Below, in pieces: positions 61,525-64,000 of a stretch of DNA of 64,000 nucleotides. The DNA comes from Bacteroidales bacterium UBA5226 (GTDB taxonomy: Bacteria > Bacteroidota > Bacteroidia > Bacteroidales > UBA932). The DNA is taken from contig DHUU01000018.1 in the NCBI GenBank assembly GCA_002409325.1, positions 1 through 64,000 of the forward strand, in the 5' to 3' direction. Each line of letters opens with the position of its first letter. Positions within the stretch are counted from its first letter, which is position 1. Made by a program: the position numbers and the translations under genes. The notes beneath the pieces were generated by a model. That model was not told the origin of the DNA. It searched no databases and saw only the letters and a program-made list of their open reading frames with translations.

Positions 61525-62057
61525 AAAAACAGGATATCAACAGAGCCTACATGCTCTCCCTGATCGCCGTACTGGGTCCTTCGCGGGAACTGGGCCTGCG
61601 CAACGGGTTGCTGTGGCATATTTCGGAGGACCTCAGGCATTTCAAGGCCCTGACCCTGGGCCATACCGTGATCATGGGCCGCAGGACGTATGAATCGCTG
61701 GGCAAACCCCTGCCCGGGCGCAATAATATTGTGATTTCCCGCTCCGGGGAAAAACTGGAAGAAGTACTGGCAGCAATAAACGATCAGACAGAAGTGTTCA
61801 TAATTGGAGGCGCCCAGATCTACCGGCAGACCATGCCTATGGCTGACAGGCTTTACATCACCCATGTGCAGGCCCCGCTGCCCCCAGAAGGGGCTGATGT
61901 GTTTTTCCCGCCCATAGATCCCCTGCAATGGCGGGAAATATCGCGACAGGACTTCTCAAGAGGGGTTACTTTCCTGTATCCTTTTTCTTTCGTAACGTAT
62001 GAACGCCGGCAAACACCATCGTTGTCAGCAACGCCAGCAGCAACGCGGCGGAACTGA
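61521..62057 (+). CDS. folA: Dihydrofolate reductase
   Basis: Regenerates tetrahydrofolate from the dihydrofolate left by ThyA. The 178 residues contain LSLIAVLGPSRELGLRNGLLWH, HTVIMGRRTYESLGKPLPGR and FIIGGAQIYRQTM, then the C-terminal YPFSFVTYERR. About 17 residues extend past that usual end, and the 3' 92 nt overlap the convergent membrane-protein gene. An internal ATG at 61551 (MLSLIAV) is an alternative start, but the ATGA overlap with thyA favours 61521. Confidence 0.95.
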   Translation: MKKQDINRAYMLSLIAVLGPSRELGLRNGLLWHISEDLRHFKALTLGHTVIMGRRTYESLGKPLPGRNNIVISRSGEKLEEVLAAINDQTEVFIIGGAQIYRQTMPMADRLYITHVQAPLPPEGADVFFPPIDPLQWREISRQDFSRGVTFLYPFSFVTYERRQTPSLSATPAATRRN

Positions 62058-64000
62058 TACGTGAAACCAGGATCCCGGTTGTATAGGAAGACGGCAGGTA
62101 AGTAAAACGTACCTGATGTTCCCCCGCGGGTACAAATAACGTGCGGGTAATGTAATTGGACCGCAGGATAGGCACTTCTTCCCCGTCTATCCAGGCTTTC
62201 CACCCTTTGGGATAGTAAACTTCCCCAAATACGACAATCCCGTCTTTTTCCATAAAAGCTTTGTATTCCAGCGTGTTGGGAGAATACAACGTGAGGGTAA
62301 CCGACGATTCAGACGGGCTGGCAGCCTGTACCCATGCTGCGGGGGCATCACGCATCACGGCTGTTTTCCGCAGATCGGTCCGGGAAAGGGCTTCAAGTTC
62401 TTCCAGATTACTTTCTGCCCCGACAACGGAAGATACCACCCACGCATTTCCCAGGGCATGCGGATTGACAACCGGTGCGCCGTCTCCGGAGAGGATAACG
62501 TACCGCGTGTTGAGCAGGTTCATGACTGGGGTGTGGGTCAGCGTCCCGTGGTAGGAAAATATTGCCGAAGCCTCTTCCAGTGTCTGGCACTGGTTCAGTT
62601 TTTCTATGAAATACTGCATTTCAGGCACCAGGTGGCGGTCTATCACGTCCTGATACCGTTGTAGCTTGGCCGCATTATACCCACCTATGGATTTGTGGTG
62701 ATAACTGGGCCGGGAGTCCGAAAAAGGACTTCCGGTAAGATCAAGCACACGGTAATACAAATCCGGATCCTCCTTTATGAATTTATCTGCGGGTCTTTCT
62801 GCGAACTGGTTGCTGTAATTGCTGCGCGTAACAAAATGTGAAGCGTTTAAATACCTTCTGGCTGCAGGCAGGTAATCCACCACAAGTAGGATACCCAGGG
62901 CGGCAATCGTCCATGCCTGTTTCAGCTTTTTATTGATTCCCAGCCAGATAACCACAGCTGCTGACGCTATCAGGAAGGCAGAACGGAGGGCATCCTGGCG
63001 TAACAATCCTTTACGGTCTGCCACAAGGGCCGGAATCAGTTCTCCGGGGAGCGAGGCATCGGACGGTCCTGTGAAAGAACCGGCCAGAGAAGGAAACAGG
63101 GCAAATACCAGGCAAAGCCCCGCGGTTATGCCCATACCCCAGTAGATGGCCCGCATATTTTTTTCCCGGGGGTATTGATTTTCCAGAAGGGTCCATACGG
63201 CATAAATACCCAACGCAGGGACCACCATCTGCCAGATGACCAGGATCATGCTCACGGTCCGGAACTTGTTATACAGCGGGAGATACCGGAATAACAACGC
63301 AGAAAACCATTCCAGATGGTATCCCCAGGAAAGCAGCAGCGCCAGCAGGGAAACACCGGCAAGCGCCCATTTCAGGGGCCCTTTAACCAGGATCAACCCC
63401 AACACGAAAAAAAAGAGCATAACAGCCCCCATGTACATGGGCCCGGCGGTGAAGGGTTGTTCTCCCCAGTAAAGGGGCATATTGGAAATGACGCTGTTGG
63501 CGTTGTATCCCATCCCCGAAAGTTTTTCATAGGTGTGCGAATCCTTGTCCAGCGGTCCCACAGAGGGCCCGCCATAGAAATAGGGGATCATCATATTGAA
63601 AGATTCCATCTTGGAATAACTCCACTGGGTGGCATAATCCATATCAAGGCCCTTGCTGGGTGCCTCGCCCAGCGGCGTTTCCAGTTCAGATCCGCCGCGC
63701 ATGGAATACCTTGTATATTCATAAGTAGGGAGCAGGTGATTTGCCGAGGTGGCCAATCCAAGCAACCCGGCAGCAACCAGCAATATCGTGGTTTTGACAA
63801 AACGCGGCACCCGGCGCCCGACAATGGCTTCTGCCAGCAAACCGCCAACGGAAAAGACCAGGATGAAGCCCAGGTAATAGGTGATTTGCGGATGATTGGC
63901 GGCCACCTGGAAACTAACGGTCAGGGCAAAAAACAACGCCCCCAGCAAGGCATTTTTCCGGTATGCATACGCCAGGGAAGCCAGTACCCAGGGCATATAG
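61966..64000 (-). CDS. YfhO-type multi-pass membrane protein, N-terminus outside the window
   Basis: A large membrane protein of the bacterial YfhO group, which are glycosyltransferase-like and linked to cell-surface sugar transfer; the specific role is unknown. About 680 residues are visible and the frame stays open to the last base, so the N-terminus lies beyond the window. The visible part has about nine hydrophobic helices and short periplasmic stretches (NHLLPTYEYTRYSMRGGSE), then a soluble C-terminal domain (about 385-640, with YPKGWKAWIDGEEVP) and a final helix. The 3' end overlaps folA by 92 nt. Confidence 0.85.
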   Translation of the reverse strand, partial: YMPWVLASLAYAYRKNALLGALFFALTVSFQVAANHPQITYYLGFILVFSVGGLLAEAIVGRRVPRFVKTTILLVAAGLLGLATSANHLLPTYEYTRYSMRGGSELETPLGEAPSKGLDMDYATQWSYSKMESFNMMIPYFYGGPSVGPLDKDSHTYEKLSGMGYNANSVISNMPLYWGEQPFTAGPMYMGAVMLFFFVLGLILVKGPLKWALAGVSLLALLLSWGYHLEWFSALLFRYLPLYNKFRTVSMILVIWQMVVPALGIYAVWTLLENQYPREKNMRAIYWGMGITAGLCLVFALFPSLAGSFTGPSDASLPGELIPALVADRKGLLRQDALRSAFLIASAAVVIWLGINKKLKQAWTIAALGILLVVDYLPAARRYLNASHFVTRSNYSNQFAERPADKFIKEDPDLYYRVLDLTGSPFSDSRPSYHHKSIGGYNAAKLQRYQDVIDRHLVPEMQYFIEKLNQCQTLEEASAIFSYHGTLTHTPVMNLLNTRYVILSGDGAPVVNPHALGNAWVVSSVVGAESNLEELEALSRTDLRKTAVMRDAPAAWVQAASPSESSVTLTLYSPNTLEYKAFMEKDGIVVFGEVYYPKGWKAWIDGEEVPILRSNYITRTLFVPAGEHQVRFTYLPSSYTTGILVSRISSAALLLALLTTMVFAGVHTLRKKKDTGK

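Overview
The window is a gene-dense stretch of a Bacteroidota chromosome, most likely order Bacteroidales. The evidence is a TonB-dependent receptor with an N-terminal carboxypeptidase-like domain, Bacteroides-type fumarate reductase/succinate dehydrogenase subunits, DUF4251 and NamZ (DUF1343) proteins, a GH20 hexosaminidase, a YbeY whose third zinc ligand is Asp, and promoters of the Bacteroidetes form TTG-N18/19-TAnnTTTG instead of -35/-10 boxes. Family and genus cannot be settled from the sequence. No insertion sequence, prophage, CRISPR array or rRNA was found.

Layout. 1-1176: secreted Mn-type superoxide dismutase, tRNA-Pro, a hairpin and one copy of a palindromic repeat. 1177-4496: amino-acid ABC importer made of an ATPase with an extra C-terminal domain and a lipoprotein-receptor/permease fusion with rearranged receptor halves. 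4611-6732: an unexplained trio of [4Fe-4S] protein, G3E-type GTPase and permease-less ABC ATPase. 6832-8435: two-component system. 8512-9336: lipoprotein. 9404-16757: a tightly overlapping minus-strand operon (sufS-sufE-sufT-like-folK-glyS-vanZ-like-ABC exporter). 16807-21357: ruvA, gcvH, threonine aldolase, acyl-CoA synthetase and an acetyltransferase. 21361-26173: TonB-dependent receptor, mnmG, ybeY. 26250-29014: tRNA-Ala, tonB-like gene, hflX and a lipoprotein. 28959-31641: frdA-frdB without a cytochrome b gene. 31710-35576: NamZ, DUF4251 and GH20 hexosaminidase, probably cell-wall or glycan amino-sugar recovery. 35583-39604: two-subunit xanthine-dehydrogenase-like enzyme plus a small membrane protein. 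39807-45209: ruvB, a C45-type Ntn hydrolase and mfd. 45232-50628: envelope operon (outer-membrane protein, periplasmic TPR-like protein, LptC, PpiD-like foldase). 50625-56621: ychF, then endonuclease-mutS-MacB-type permease. 56622-56880: two further palindromic repeat copies. 56881-64000: ksgA, a serine hydrolase, aspS, thyA-folA and the C-terminal part of a YfhO-type membrane protein that runs off the window.

Most genes are housekeeping: translation, Fe-S assembly, DNA repair, folate and envelope biogenesis. The candidate novelty lies in 1177-8435. There, a two-component system, the Fe-S/GTPase/ABC trio and an oddly built amino-acid importer lie head to tail on the minus strand. A second theme is the shape of intergenic DNA. 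Convergent gene ends are either compressed to nothing (3-12 nt gaps or 4-92 nt overlaps) or hold the palindromic repeat, and several genes carry a TAnnTTTG motif only 4-7 nt before the start codon, which suggests leaderless or near-leaderless transcripts.
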